From Streptomyces koelreuteriae (GTDB taxonomy: Bacteria; Actinomycetota; Actinomycetes; Streptomycetales; Streptomycetaceae), in NCBI RefSeq assembly GCF_018604545.1, contig NZ_CP075896.1, forward strand, positions 7,688,001-7,752,000: a DNA stretch of 64,000 nt, in the 5' to 3' direction. Position 1 is the first letter of the stretch. Each line of letters begins with the position of its first letter. A program made the translations under genes and the position numbers. This document shows, piece by piece, positions 8,570-17,700 of the stretch. The notes under the pieces were generated by a model. It searched no databases. It was given only the letters and a program-made list of their open reading frames with translations, and was not told where the DNA came from.

Positions 8570-10156
8570 ATGCTGCTGGAGCGATACCAACTCCAGGAAG
8601 TCTGGGAGGAGTACGACAACACCAGGTACTGGCGGGCCTTCGACGAGGAAACCGACTCGGAGGTGTTCGTGCAGGAGCTGCGGCCTCGCGCCGCCCCGGC
8701 GCGGGACCGCAGGCCCACCAAGGAGTCGTTCGGCCTGCCGGGAGAGCTCAAGCGCCAGGTCCGTGTCCTGCCGACGGCCGAGCGGCAGCACCTGCTGAAC
8801 GTGCACGACGTCGTGGAACACGCGGGGTCCCTGTGGATCGTGATGGATCCCGTGCAGCCCCTCTCCTTGCATCATCTCCTGCGCCAGCAGGGCAGATTCG
8901 GCCCGGCGGGAGCGGTACACATCTGCGCCGAACTGGCGGAATCCCTCGCGGAGTTACACAGCTCCGGCCTTGTCCACGGCCAATTCGATCCGCGTAACGT
9001 CTTCTTCCGCCCGGACCAGACCGCGGCGCTCGCGGGATACGGTCTGACCACCGATCCGCTCGGCGACGGCGGCCCATGGGTACGCCCTTGGCGCCCAGGA
9101 TCCCCCTACACGGCGCCAGAGCAGGCCAAGAGCCGCGACGTCCCGCCACGCCCCAGTCGGGCGGGGGACCTCTGGGCTCTGGGGATGACGCTGTACGAGC
9201 TGGCACACGGCCCCGCGGTGGGCCGCCGCGTTCTGGCCGCGAGCCCGCTGCGGGCGCTGCCGGACTCCCGGCCGCCTCGCGTCCGCGGTGAACGTGAGCT
9301 CACCCTCCTGCTCCGCATGCTGCTGGCACCGCACCCCGGCGCCCGCAGCTCCGCCGATCCCGCCGTGGTGTCCCTGCGCCGCCTGGCACAGAGCCACGCA
9401 CCGCCGCCCAGCGGACACTGGGCCGTACCCAGCCGATTCCGCCGCCCGTTCGGCCAGCGCGTGCGGGACGCCCTGCTCAAACTGGGGGCCCGGGTCACCT
9501 CACGGCTGGTGGCAGCCGTTCTCGTCGCCGTACTGGCCACCATGCTCGGCATCCACCTCGCGGGGAAGTCGCAGGCCCACGGCTGGTGGGGCTTCGTGCT
9601 CCAGGGCGTGGTCATCGGCGTCGCCTACGCCCTCGTGACGCTCGGGGCACAGGGCGCCACACACGTCTGGGCCTACTACGTCGAGTGGCGCCGCCGACGC
9701 CGCGGCACACCAAGTCCGTTGCCCCCCGCCCCCTCTCCGCCGTCACCCCCGGCGGCGCTCGCGGCATCGCCGCCGCAGGTTCCGGAGTGCACCCCGCGCC
9801 TGACGGTGCGCGACCGGCGAGGAGTCACCGTGGGACGGCCCGTGCGGTTGGACTTCACCCTCGACGTACCCGAGGGCCACCCCTGGCACCTGCCCGTCGG
9901 CAGGCCCGCCGAACTCGTGCTCCTCGCGCAGGCCCACACGGCGGCGACCGTGACGCCACCCGCCGTCGGATACCGGGTGGCGCCCGTGGAGCGGGCGACC
10001 TTCCGCTTCACCGCCCACGAACCGGGGCACCATCATCTGCGCCTGACGGTGTACGACCGGCACCACGGTCTGGTGCTGCAAGAGCTGGACGCGACGATGG
10101 AGGTCGACGCGTCCGGATCACTCGGTTCCGTCACCCCCCGCACGCTGGAGCCGTGA
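8570..10156 (+). CDS. Membrane-anchored Hanks-type pseudokinase
   Basis: Residues 1-265 follow the Ser/Thr kinase fold, but the catalytic residues are missing: the VAIK lysine is Q35 (FVQEL), HRD is H136-G137-Q138, and DFG is G156-Y157-G158. The APE-like segment (YTAPEQAK) and the helical lobe (DLWALGMTLYELAHG) remain, so it is probably a pseudokinase or scaffold. Two membrane helices follow (about 310-360), then a proline-rich linker and an immunoglobulin-like domain (about 405-525). Codon 129 (8954-8956) is TTA, which in Streptomyces makes expression depend on the bldA tRNA. SD GGAGG precedes the ATG. It is the first gene of a three-gene operon with a CHAT protease and a hydrolase. Confidence 0.8.
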   Translation: MLLERYQLQEVWEEYDNTRYWRAFDEETDSEVFVQELRPRAAPARDRRPTKESFGLPGELKRQVRVLPTAERQHLLNVHDVVEHAGSLWIVMDPVQPLSLHHLLRQQGRFGPAGAVHICAELAESLAELHSSGLVHGQFDPRNVFFRPDQTAALAGYGLTTDPLGDGGPWVRPWRPGSPYTAPEQAKSRDVPPRPSRAGDLWALGMTLYELAHGPAVGRRVLAASPLRALPDSRPPRVRGERELTLLLRMLLAPHPGARSSADPAVVSLRRLAQSHAPPPSGHWAVPSRFRRPFGQRVRDALLKLGARVTSRLVAAVLVAVLATMLGIHLAGKSQAHGWWGFVLQGVVIGVAYALVTLGAQGATHVWAYYVEWRRRRRGTPSPLPPAPSPPSPPAALAASPPQVPECTPRLTVRDRRGVTVGRPVRLDFTLDVPEGHPWHLPVGRPAELVLLAQAHTAATVTPPAVGYRVAPVERATFRFTAHEPGHHHLRLTVYDRHHGLVLQELDATMEVDASGSLGSVTPRTLEP

Positions 10157-10160
10157 GTCC

Positions 10161-11462
10161 TTGGACGACGACCGCATCCCCCTCACCGCGAGACGGAACG
10201 CGTCCCAGGGCTATCGGCGCCTTCCCGAACCGCCCGTCAGCGAACACAAGGACCTCGTCGTCGTGCTGCGCTGCCCGCCCGGAGCGCAGCGGACCACGAT
10301 CATCATGTGGGGCAAGAAGCTCCAAGAGCCGCGCACCGGAATGCACACGGTGGAGCTGGCCAAGGGACGGGCGGACCTCACGGCGCAGTGCGCCCAGTTG
10401 ATCGCGGAGTGGCAGCGCTTCGTGGACTACGAGCCCAGCACGACGGAACGACGAACGAGGGAGGCGCCCTACACGCATGTGGCCGACCTCAGCGGCCGGC
10501 CGGACGGGGAAGTGGAGGAAAACGTCGCTGAGCTGGCCTGGCACGGTGCTCGCTTTCTCACCCGGCTCCTCGAAGGCCATGGGCGAGTGGCGTCCTTCCG
10601 GGACCAGCTCCTGGCCCTCCTCCGTCACCAAGACCTCCGCATCCGCTTCGACTCGGACGTGGCCATACCCTGGCAGATGCTCGCCCTGCCCAGCGGTCCC
10701 GAGACAGCGGATCCGCCCCGTGAAGGCGACGCGTTCCACAGGTTCTTGGGACACCGCCATCAGATCGAGACGACATCACCCGACACCTACGACATGGCCT
10801 ACTGGTACGAGGGAATTCGTTCCGAGCATGTGAGCAGCATCAATGCGAACGAGAGCCTGATGGAAAAGGTCCCCAAAGCCAAGGACCTCGCGGACCTCCT
10901 CGCGCGGCGGACCCGGGTCACGGAGCGCTTCACGCGCGCACAGTTGTTGAAGGACTTGAGGAAGCCGGTCCTCGACGAGGACATCATGTACTTCTTCTGC
11001 CACGGCGGTTACGAATTCCAGGGCGGTCACTCCTGGCACAGCCTGCGACTGAGTGACCCCGCACCCCTCGATCCCGACCATATCGACGGCTACCGATCGC
11101 AATTCACCGAGAGCGCACAGGACTCCCCGGTGATCTTCCACCCTCTCGTGCTGCTCAACGTCTGCTCGTCCGGTGCGCCGGGAAATGACGGCAGCCTGCG
11201 CTTCGCTTCCGTCTTCGTCAAACACGGAGCGGTAGGAGTCCTGGCCCCGCACATCAGCATGCCTCAGAATTTCGGCGCCGAATTCGCCCTGAAGTTCCTC
11301 GAACACTACGTCGTGGAACGGCGACGGGCCGGTGAAGCGGCGCAGAACTGCGTCCACTGGTTCGCCAAGACCTACCGCAACCCGCTCGCCCTGGCGTACA
11401 GCCTGTGCTGCGGACTCGACACCCGGCTGCCCGCGACCACGGAAGAGGCCAGCACCGCATGA
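10161..11462 (+). CDS. CHAT-domain caspase-like cysteine protease
   Basis: The 433-residue protein has a C-terminal CHAT domain: the histidine motif YFFCHGG (H281) and the cysteine motif LVLLNVCSSG (C335) form the catalytic dyad of this caspase-like family, and a GAVGVLAP segment follows as usual. The N-terminal 220 residues are unrecognised and contain a conserved-looking AIPWQMLALP stretch typical just before CHAT cores. The start is a TTG four bases after the pseudokinase stop, with GGAG upstream; no better in-frame start is near. CHAT proteases act in regulated cell death and conflict systems. Target and activator are unknown; the adjacent pseudokinase is a candidate sensor. Confidence 0.82.
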   Translation: MDDDRIPLTARRNASQGYRRLPEPPVSEHKDLVVVLRCPPGAQRTTIIMWGKKLQEPRTGMHTVELAKGRADLTAQCAQLIAEWQRFVDYEPSTTERRTREAPYTHVADLSGRPDGEVEENVAELAWHGARFLTRLLEGHGRVASFRDQLLALLRHQDLRIRFDSDVAIPWQMLALPSGPETADPPREGDAFHRFLGHRHQIETTSPDTYDMAYWYEGIRSEHVSSINANESLMEKVPKAKDLADLLARRTRVTERFTRAQLLKDLRKPVLDEDIMYFFCHGGYEFQGGHSWHSLRLSDPAPLDPDHIDGYRSQFTESAQDSPVIFHPLVLLNVCSSGAPGNDGSLRFASVFVKHGAVGVLAPHISMPQNFGAEFALKFLEHYVVERRRAGEAAQNCVHWFAKTYRNPLALAYSLCCGLDTRLPATTEEASTA

Positions 11463-12562
11463 GAAGACGTTTCGCTCGGCTCGGGCATCCCGCCACGGAG
11501 GCGGCCTTCGTCACCGTCGACCTCGACAAGGACGGATGGCTGCTTTCCCCCGAGGGCGACCCCGTACGGGCCGACGGGCTCCACGATCATTTCGCCGACC
11601 GGCTCAAGCCGCCCGATTGGGCCACCGACATCATCGTCTACGCCCACGGCTGGCAGACCAGTCCGGCCAACTCGCTGCGGAACGCTCAGCGACTGCTGCA
11701 CCTGATGCACCAGCAGCGTGCCGTGCGGAGAAGGCTCTATCCCCGACTCGGTGACGACTACGCGCCGTGGACCGTCGTAGTGCGCTGGCCCTCTTCCTCG
11801 CCACTGTCGCGCAGCGGCTACAACAGGATCCGCGACCGGGCCCACGCGATGAGCGTCGGCGGCGGATACGCCTCCCATGTGCTGGGGCACCTCCTGGGCT
11901 ATCTCGACGGCCGCCGCGGCGATCCGCGGTCCGCCACCCTGCGGACCGCGGACGGTCAGTACCTGCATCTGGTCGGCCACTCCTTCGGCGGCCGCTTTCT
12001 GTGTGAGGCGGTCACCTGGGCGGCGGGAAACGCGGACGGCGGAAAGCTGGGATGGAGCGTCCCCACGCACCCCGCGCGTCCGTTCACCGTCGACTCCCTG
12101 ACCGTCTTCCAGATGGCGGCGCCCGTATCGGCCTTCGACGCGTTGTTCGAGCAGTTGCGACCCGGCCCGCTCGGCCATGTCTCGCCCGTCGGCGGTCCCT
12201 TGGTCTTCACGCACTCACGCCATGACAGGGCCACCGGGTACTGGCACCTGCGCAAAGAGGGCGCACCCGGCATCGGGCACTCGGGGATGCGGCTGACCGG
12301 CGAAACTCCCGGGATCGCTTCGAGCGATGTGTGGCGGACGCGGCTGCTGCCGGCCGACACGCCCTACCCTCGCCTCTCCCTGGACCACGTCTTCGTCAAC
12401 GTCGACGCCGGCTGGCTCTTCCGGAGCAGCCGTCTCAACCCCGTGGGCGCGCACTCCAACTATTTCCACCCGGAGTCCGCTCATCTGCTGCTCAGTCTGG
12501 CCGACCTGTCCCGCCCGGAACCGGCTGCCGAGCCCCTCGCGCCGCGGAGCGCCAAGTCGTAG
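11459..12562 (+). CDS. Alpha/beta hydrolase (lipase/esterase-like)
   Basis: The 367-residue protein has the alpha/beta-hydrolase oxyanion strand IIVYAHGWQTS near residue 60 and the nucleophile elbow GHSFGG with S175. There is no signal peptide. The ATG at 11459 overlaps the CHAT gene stop by ATGA, giving tight translational coupling. An upstream extension of the frame inside the CHAT gene is ignored for that reason. It may act on a lipid or ester released or exposed when the CHAT protease is active, but the substrate is not known. It ends the three-gene operon. Confidence 0.8.
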   Translation: MRRRFARLGHPATEAAFVTVDLDKDGWLLSPEGDPVRADGLHDHFADRLKPPDWATDIIVYAHGWQTSPANSLRNAQRLLHLMHQQRAVRRRLYPRLGDDYAPWTVVVRWPSSSPLSRSGYNRIRDRAHAMSVGGGYASHVLGHLLGYLDGRRGDPRSATLRTADGQYLHLVGHSFGGRFLCEAVTWAAGNADGGKLGWSVPTHPARPFTVDSLTVFQMAAPVSAFDALFEQLRPGPLGHVSPVGGPLVFTHSRHDRATGYWHLRKEGAPGIGHSGMRLTGETPGIASSDVWRTRLLPADTPYPRLSLDHVFVNVDAGWLFRSSRLNPVGAHSNYFHPESAHLLLSLADLSRPEPAAEPLAPRSAKS

Positions 12563-12658
12563 GCGCTCAGCAGGGAGTGGTCGCATGGCCAGAGCGTGGG
12601 GGTGGGGCGGGGGCGACGGAATCGCCCAGGGCCTGGGTCCGCTGCCGTCGGGCGTGTC

Positions 12659-13222
12659 TCACGCGGGCGTCGGCGGCACCCGGACGTCCGCCGGTAGCTC
12701 CGCGTCCTTCGCCTTGTCCCCGGCCGGCAGCTGGTCGGCGTACCCGGCCTCGGTCCACACCAGTTTCTTGAACTGCTCCGGGGTGAGGACCCCCTGCCAC
12801 GGCGTGCCGCCCGGGCAGAACACCGAGGAGCAGTCGGAGCAGTGGTACGCCGGCCGCCACAGGCGCTCCGCACGGGGGTTTCCGGCCTCGGCGGCGTCCT
12901 TCTCGCGCCTGTCGTCGCGCACGACCACGAAGGTCCCGAAGAAGCAGACCAGGGCGAGCAGCGCACCGCCGATCGTGTACAGCGGCTTGTCCTGCTGGAG
13001 GCCCATGAAGACGAGGGCGATGCCGATACCGGTCAGCACCATGCCCTCCGCGAAGTGCATGCATCCGTCGCCGGTCTTGTCCGGTCCGGGCGCCAGCCGT
13101 CCGTGCAGGTCGTCACGCAACGCGCCCTTGCCGCCGCGCGCCTGCTCGACCGTCCGCACCTCGGCACCGCCGCACCCCGGACACACCACCCTGACTGGCC
13201 CTCCGGCCGCCTCGATCTCCAT
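12659..13222 (-). CDS. Zinc-ribbon membrane protein of unknown function
   Basis: The 187-residue protein begins with a CPGCGG pair that looks like half of a zinc ribbon, has two hydrophobic helices in the middle (MVLTGIGIALVFMGL and IGGALLALVCFFGTFVVV), then a second cysteine cluster YHCSDCSSVFCPGG. This layout (ribbon, two helices, ribbon) suggests a small membrane protein with a folded zinc site on one face. It lies 51 bases after the DHFR-like gene on the same strand and is convergent with the hydrolase operon. No function is assigned. Confidence 0.7.
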   Translation of the reverse strand: MEIEAAGGPVRVVCPGCGGAEVRTVEQARGGKGALRDDLHGRLAPGPDKTGDGCMHFAEGMVLTGIGIALVFMGLQQDKPLYTIGGALLALVCFFGTFVVVRDDRREKDAAEAGNPRAERLWRPAYHCSDCSSVFCPGGTPWQGVLTPEQFKKLVWTEAGYADQLPAGDKAKDAELPADVRVPPTPA

Positions 13223-13273
13223 GCTGATCAGCTTATCGACGCCCGGACTTGGGGACGGCGGGCCCCCGACCCC

Positions 13274-13864
13274 TCAACGCGTGAGGCGGGTCAGAGTGAC
13301 CCCGTTCGGGAAGGCGGTGCGCTCGGCGGTGTCGAAGACGGTGGGGTCGAAGGGGCCGTCGAACACCGGGATTCCGGCACCGGCGACGACCGGATAGGTC
13401 TTGATGAGCAGCTCGTCGATCTCGGGCAACAGGGCGCCCGCGAGCCGGCCGCCCCCGCAGAGCCAGATGTCCAGTCCGGTGCCCGCTTCGCCCTTGAGGT
13501 CCCGGACGAGGGCGAGTGGGTCGCCCGGCACGACGGTGACGGCCGGGTCGGTGTGCGGCCCGAGGGTGCTGGACACCACGTACTGGCGCAGATGCGCGTA
13601 CGGGCTGGTGATCCCGTTGTCGAGGGAGACCCGGTAGGTGCCGAGGCCCATGACGACGGTGTCGAAACGCCGGTGGGGCGCGTCGGCGACGCCGGCGGCG
13701 GCTCGAAAGGCGGTCGGGACGGTCTCCGGGTACAGCGCGTTGACCCAGGTCGAGTAGGCGGTTGCCTGCCGCTCGTCCCCCTGCGGGAAGAAGTCGAACT
13801 CGCCGCCGGGGCCGGCGATACGGCCGTCGAGCGAGACGGCGATGTAATACACGAGCTTGCGCAT
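13274..13864 (-). CDS. Dihydrofolate reductase-like protein (RibD C-terminal fold)
   Basis: The 196-residue protein starts MRKLVYYIAVSLDGRIAGPG and carries the DHFR/RibD-C fold motifs: substrate strand VSLDGRIA, VVMGLGTYR, and the nucleotide-binding DIWLCGGGRLAGAL. These proteins are NAD(P)H-dependent reductases with varied substrates, and this one is not expected to be the housekeeping FolA. The ATG at 13864 with GGGGG upstream is chosen over a longer frame that would run into the TetR gene. It is divergent from a TetR regulator 70 bases away, its likely repressor. Confidence 0.85.
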   Translation of the reverse strand: MRKLVYYIAVSLDGRIAGPGGEFDFFPQGDERQATAYSTWVNALYPETVPTAFRAAAGVADAPHRRFDTVVMGLGTYRVSLDNGITSPYAHLRQYVVSSTLGPHTDPAVTVVPGDPLALVRDLKGEAGTGLDIWLCGGGRLAGALLPEIDELLIKTYPVVAGAGIPVFDGPFDPTVFDTAERTAFPNGVTLTRLTR

Positions 13865-13880
13865 AAAGCCCCCGCCATGC

Positions 13881-13918
13881 GTAGTACTCTGATTGAAGTG
13901 GTGTGAACGTAGTACTAC
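13881..13918. promoter_or_regulatory. Likely TetR operators between divergent genes
   Basis: Two copies of GTAGTACT lie 28 bases apart (13881-13888 and 13909-13916). The second is part of the perfect 10-bp palindrome GTAGTACTAC. They sit between the DHFR-like and TetR starts, where an autorepressing TetR protein would bind. Confidence 0.55.
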
Positions 13919-13934
13919 ATATGGAGTGGTGTCA

Positions 13935-14513
13935 ATGGTGAGACGGAACGACCAACGGCGCGCGGCCCTCGTCGACGCGGCGATCGAGGTGCTGGCACGG
14001 GAAGGCGCACGCGGTATGACCTTCCGGGCCGTGGACGCCGAGGCCGCCGTTCCCGTCGGCACGGCGTCCAACTACTTCGCCAGCCGCGACGACCTGTTCA
14101 CTCAGGCCGGCGCCCGCGTGTACGAGCGGCTCCAGCCCGACGAGGCCACGATCGCCCGCCAGCGGGCGGCCGGCCGCGACCGGGAGACTTATGCCCAGCT
14201 GATGCGCGAACTCGTCGGCCGCATCGCCTCGTTCCGCACCGGCTACCTCGCCCTGCTGGAGCTTCGCCTCGAGGCCACCCGCCGCCCCGAACTGCGCAAG
14301 GTCCTCACCGAGCGCGTCCGCGCCGACGTCGACGCCAACATCGCCTACCACGAGGCGTCCGGCCTCCCCGGCGACGCCGTCGCCGTCAAGCTGCTCATGC
14401 TGACGCTGAACTGGCTGATCGTCGAGCAGCTCACCCTGCCGGACGTCTTCACGGAGGCGGAGCGCGAGCAGTTGGTCGCGGCCGCGGTGGAGCGCATCGT
14501 GGCGGCGGAGTAG
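13935..14513 (+). CDS. TetR family transcriptional regulator
   Basis: This 192-residue repressor has an N-terminal helix-turn-helix (residues 10-55: RAALVDAAIEVLAREGARG, then VPVGTASNYFASRDDLF) and a helical ligand-binding domain. The ATG at 13935 (MVRRNDQRRAALVDAA) gives the normal TetR length; an upstream in-frame start would add 14 residues across the operator region. It probably represses itself and the divergent DHFR-like gene through the paired GTAGTACT sites. Inducer unknown. Confidence 0.92.
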   Translation: MVRRNDQRRAALVDAAIEVLAREGARGMTFRAVDAEAAVPVGTASNYFASRDDLFTQAGARVYERLQPDEATIARQRAAGRDRETYAQLMRELVGRIASFRTGYLALLELRLEATRRPELRKVLTERVRADVDANIAYHEASGLPGDAVAVKLLMLTLNWLIVEQLTLPDVFTEAEREQLVAAAVERIVAAE

Positions 14514-14589
14514 GGGACTGGGGGACAGACGGGCCGAGCGCGGTGAGCCGGCCAGCTTGTTCGGCTGGTCGGACATTGTTCGAAACCTA

Positions 14590-14618
14590 TTGACGCTGCC
14601 CTGGGCGTCGCCTGAGAC
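14590..14618 (+). promoter_or_regulatory. Candidate sigma70-type promoter for the GH43 gene
   Basis: TTGACG and TGAGAC are separated by 17 bases, about 120 bases upstream of the GH43 start. Two TTGTTCG copies lie just upstream (14557-14563 and 14577-14583) and could bind a regulator. The -10 match is weak. Confidence 0.35.
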
Positions 14619-14740
14619 TCTCGCCACACACGTCACCTGCGTGTAACACGGCAGGCCCACGGCAAGAGCTTGCCGTCGCCCCGTCGGCTCCGCGTTCCGC
14701 CTTGTCCGTCATCAGCCATGCCTCAGCAGGGAACCCCGAC

Positions 14741-17700
14741 ATGACGCACGTCGCACGATTCGTACGACTTCGCAGCCGCGCGAGACGCCGGGCGGGCCAA
14801 CTCGCCGGACTGACCGCCGCGTCGATGCTGCTCACCCTCGCCGGACCCACCGCTTCCGCACAGGCGACACCGGAGGCCCCCGCGGCCCCGGCGGCCGAAG
14901 CCGCGGACATCACCGACGGCCTGGCCCTGTGGTACAAGCTCGACGCGGGCTCCGGCGGCACCGTGACCGACGCCTCCGGCAACGGCCGGAACGGCACGGT
15001 CAACGGCACCGCCGACTGGTCGGCGTCCGGTCAGGGGCTCGCCTTCAACGGGTCCGACACCTACATCAAGGTGCCGGACGACGTCATGAAGGGCATGGAC
15101 GCGATCACCGTCTCCATGGACGTACGGATCGACACCGCCCAGAGCACGCCCTACTTCCTCTACGGCTTCGGCAACACCAGCGCGGGCAGCGGCAACGGCT
15201 ACCTGTTCACCACCGGCAACTCCTTCCGCACCTCCCTCGCCACGGGCAACTGGTCGACCGAGCAGACCACCAAGCCCTCCGACTCCCACAACCTGACCCG
15301 CGGAGTGTGGAAGCACATCACCTACGCCCAGACCGGCTCCACGGGCGTGCTCTACGAGGACGGCGTCGAGGTCGGCCGCAACACCTCGGTCACCACCACG
15401 CCCGGCGCCATCGGCTCCGGCACCACCAAGGCCAACTACATCGGCAAGTCCGTCTACGACGGCGACAAGCTCTTCAAGGGCCGGATACGCGACTTCCGTG
15501 TGTACGACCGGGCACTGGACGGCTCGGAGGTCGAGCAGCTCTCCCTCCCCGTCGCCACCCAGGGCGTCGCCGACGACAAGGACGCCCTCAGCCTCGGCGA
15601 CACCAGCGGCGTCACCTCCGACCTGGACCTGCCGAAGACCGGCCCGGCCGGCGGCTCCGTCATCAGCTGGGACAGCGACAACCCGTCCGTGGTGTCCGGC
15701 ACCGGCAAGGTGACCCGCCCCGAGGCCGGTTCACCGGACGGCCGGGCCACGCTCACGGCGACCCTGAAGAAGGGCGCCGTGACCGGCACCAAGCCCTTCG
15801 ACGTCACGGTCCGGCCGGCGCTCGACGACGCCGCCGCCACCCGCGAGGCCGCCGAGGCGCTCACGGTCCACAATCTCGACGACGCACGCGGCAACCTCAC
15901 CCTGCCCAAGAGCGGCATGTACGGCACGTCCGTCACCTGGTCCTCCGCGAAGCCGGACGTCGTCTCCGCCGACGGCGGGGTCCACCGCCCCGCGCACGGC
16001 GACGGCGCCACCACCGTCGAACTGACCGCCACCGTCGCCAAGGGCGACGCCAAGGCGTCCCGCGTCATGACGGCCAAGGTGCCCGAACTGCCCGCGGACG
16101 CGGCCCTCAAGGGCTACATGTTCAGCTACTTCACCGGCGAGGGCACCTCGGACGGCGAACAGCTCTACGCCGCCCTCAGCAAGGGCGACGACCCGCTGCA
16201 CTGGCGTGAACTGAACGACGGCAAGCCGGTCCTCACCTCCACGCTCGGCGAGAAGGGCCTGCGCGACCCCTTCATCATCCGCTCCCCGGAGGGTGACAAG
16301 TTCTACCAGATCGCCACCGACCTCAGGATCTACGGCAACGGCGACTGGGACGCCTCCCAGCGCACCGGCAGCAAGTCCATCATGGTCTGGGAGTCCACCG
16401 ACCTGGTGCACTGGACGAACCAGCGCCTGGTCAAGGTCTCACCCGACAGCGCGGGCAACACCTGGGCGCCGGAGGCGTTCTACGACGCCGAGCGCGGCGA
16501 GTACGTCGTCTTCTGGGCGTCGAAGCTGTACGACAACGCCGACCACTCAGGTGACACGTACAACCGCATGATGTACGCCACCACCCGCGATTTCCACACC
16601 TTCAGCGAACCCAAGGTCTGGATCGACCGCGGCTACTCGGTCATCGACTCCACGATGATCCGGCACGACGGCACGTACTACCGCCTGTCCAAGGACGAGC
16701 GGAACAACTCCTCCTCCACCCCCAACAGCAAGTTCATCTTCCAGGAGAAGAGCGACTCGATCCTGAACCCGTCCTGGACCCCGGTCGCCGAGGGCATCGG
16801 CAAGGGCGCCATGAACGCCGCCGAGGGACCGCTGGTGTTCAAGTCCAACACCGAGGAGAAGTGGTACGCCTTCCTCGACGAGTTCGGCGGCCGCGGCTAC
16901 ATCCCCTTCGAGACCACCGACCTCGACTCCGGCACCTGGACCCCCTCCACCGGCTACGACCTGCCCGCCAAGCCCCGCCACGGCACCGTGCTGCCGGTCA
17001 CCCAGGCCGAGTACGACCGGCTGCTGCGCGCCTACCAGCCCGACCAGATCGTGAAGAGCGTCGAGGACGTGTCGGTCAAGACCCGGGTCGGCGACGCCCC
17101 GGTCCTGCCGGCCACGGTGATCGCCGAGTACGCCGACGGCGTCAAGCGTCCGGTCGCGGTCACCTGGGAGGACGTACCGGCGTCGAAGTACGCCCAGGCC
17201 GGCACCTTCACCGTGACGGGCAGCCTGCCCGACGGCACCGCGATCCCCGTCCGGGCCGCCGTCACCGTGTCCGAGGAGGGACCGGACATCCCGGCCGACC
17301 TGCTCCTGCACTACGACTTCGACGAGACGGGCGGCAGCATCGCCCGCGACTCCAGCGGGCACGGCCACCACGGCACCTACGTCCGCACCCCCGACTTCGG
17401 CACCGGCGTCGAGGGCGGCTCGTTCAAGATGTCCGGCGACGCGTCGAGCTCGCCGTACGTGAAGATCCCGGGCGGGGTGCTGAAGGACGCCGACAGCGTG
17501 ACGGTGTCGACGTACGCCAAGTGGAAGGGCGGCAGCAGCTTCCAGTGGCTGTTCGGGCTCGGCCCCGACAGCGACAAGTACCTGTTCGCCACCCCGTCCA
17601 ACGGCGGCTCCAGCCTCTACTCGGCCATCACCAAGGCGAGTTGGTCGGCGGAGTCGAAGCTGACGGCCGGCTCCCAGCTCACGCCCGGCCAGTGGCGGCA

